Shown here piece by piece: positions 6,109 to 6,738 of a stretch of DNA of 6,738 nucleotides (positions are counted from its first letter, which is position 1; each line of letters starts with the position of its first letter). The notes below the pieces were generated by a model. That model was not told the origin of the DNA, did not search any database, and saw only the letters and a list, made by a program, of their open reading frames with translations. Position numbers and translations under genes: made by a program. The DNA is from an uncultured Treponema sp. (GTDB lineage Bacteria > Spirochaetota > Spirochaetia > Treponematales > Treponemataceae): the NCBI GenBank assembly GCA_905236465.1, contig CAJOQA010000255.1, positions 1-6,738 on the forward strand, written 5' to 3'.

Positions 6109-6738
6109 CTAATCAGCTGAATGCAAAACAGCATCCGTAATCTTATAAGAAACTACTACAGGAGTATCAGGCATATTTTCCTGATTCTTCTTTCCTACGC
6201 TAAAGAAGCCCATAACTCCGTGTGTTCCATTTTTTAGATACGGAATATTGTCTTTTATTAACTTGTCATTTATATAGACACTATACGTTTTTGTTTCATC
6301 ATCAGCCTGAATTTTCAACTTATTCTTCGTGTTATATCCAGACTTTATGGATGAATCCTCATAGAAATAAGCGGTTCCCTTATTATTATCTTCTACAAGA
6401 TCCTTATAGTTTTTTCCATCCCAAGTATACAAGGCATACTCACCATCTGTATTAATTTCAAAGCGAATATAATCCTTTAGGTAGCCCTTTGCATCAGGTT
6501 GTGAATAACCAAAGACAAATCCATATGCAGACTTGTTATAACCGGACTTCTTTGTAAACTCTCCTTCTATTAAGTCAAACTGACCATATTCAGGGGATGT
6601 GTAGAAGTATCCATACGGATCAAGAACTTCCTGTGCAGGTGCAGTCCAATCCTCTGAGAACTTATCCAATTCATCCAAAACAGTTGCTTTGTTCTGTTTT
6701 GCTTTTTCTTCATCAGCCTTCTTCTTGGCTGCGTCCTC
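6109..6738 (-). CDS. Protein with C-terminal LamG/concanavalin-like domain (5' end cut by window edge)
   Basis: 209 residues are visible before a TAG stop at 6109-6111; the reading frame stays open to the right edge, so the start lies outside. A TTG at 6676-6678 is an internal Leu, not a start, since the frame continues as a charged, coiled-coil-like stretch of Ala/Lys/Glu (EDAAKKKADEEKAKQNKATV). The rest reads as a beta-sandwich: YFYTSPEYGQFDLIEGEF, then YGFVFGYS, DYIRFEINTDGEYALYTWDG, KLKIQADDETKTYSVYIND and HGVMGFFSVG. The alternating strands, the Y-x-V-Y-I-N-D turn and the G-x-x-G-F-F strand resemble LamG/DUF1080 sugar-binding domains, though I cannot name the family. Role is probably extracytoplasmic or surface-associated binding (inference; no signal peptide is visible because the N-terminus is missing). 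A strong terminator follows. Confidence 0.75.
   Translation of the reverse strand, partial: EDAAKKKADEEKAKQNKATVLDELDKFSEDWTAPAQEVLDPYGYFYTSPEYGQFDLIEGEFTKKSGYNKSAYGFVFGYSQPDAKGYLKDYIRFEINTDGEYALYTWDGKNYKDLVEDNNKGTAYFYEDSSIKSGYNTKNKLKIQADDETKTYSVYINDKLIKDNIPYLKNGTHGVMGFFSVGKKNQENMPDTPVVVSYKITDAVLHSAD

Noticed and set aside
6676..6678. TTG as start of the LamG-like gene
   Set aside because: The frame stays open to the window edge with a plausible charged linker, so the codon is an internal leucine.

Overview
The window is AT-rich, bacterial and densely coding. It most resembles a spirochaete of the Treponema type. This is inferred from the style of the proteins: a treponemal-looking SH3-domain relic ending in GWCYGGYLE, an Hsp33 of a divergent long form, an Rsm22-like methyltransferase, and a C-terminal LamG/concanavalin-like domain behind an Ala/Lys/Glu-rich linker. 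No rRNA, tRNA, CRISPR array, transposase or integrase is visible.

Layout, left to right. (1) Positions 1-2618, minus strand: two tandem MacB/FtsX-type ABC-transporter permeases whose stop and start share one base (TGATG). The upstream one is complete (485 aa, with an unusual Ser/Asp-rich insertion). The downstream one runs off the left edge. No ATPase gene is in the window; it probably lies beyond the edge. (2) Positions 2619-3103: a gap of nearly 500 bases holding a 20-bp inverted repeat, a decayed SH3-domain gene on the minus strand, and a probable promoter for the next operon. (3) Positions 3104-5280, plus strand: hslO (redox chaperone Hsp33) followed after 2 bases by an Rsm22-family methyltransferase with the four cysteines expected for a [4Fe-4S] cluster. 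(4) Positions 5306-6034, minus strand: a divergent uracil-DNA-glycosylase-fold protein, convergent with the hslO operon. (5) Positions 6067-6096: a strong intrinsic terminator that also carries a perfect TATAAT in its loop. (6) Positions 6109-6738, minus strand: the C-terminal part of a LamG-like protein cut by the right edge.

How the genes fit together: the permease pair should form a heterodimeric membrane component of an ABC exporter or lipoprotein-handling system. The hslO-rsm22 pair joins a cysteine-switch chaperone to a cysteine-cluster ribosome factor, which suggests a link between translation and redox or metal stress (inference). The UDG-like protein points to base-excision repair or another nucleic-acid role. 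The least explained elements are an identical 16-mer semi-palindrome found both in front of the permease operon and at the hslO-operon/UDG junction, a 16-bp perfect palindrome over the hslO -10 box, and the terminator-loop promoter.
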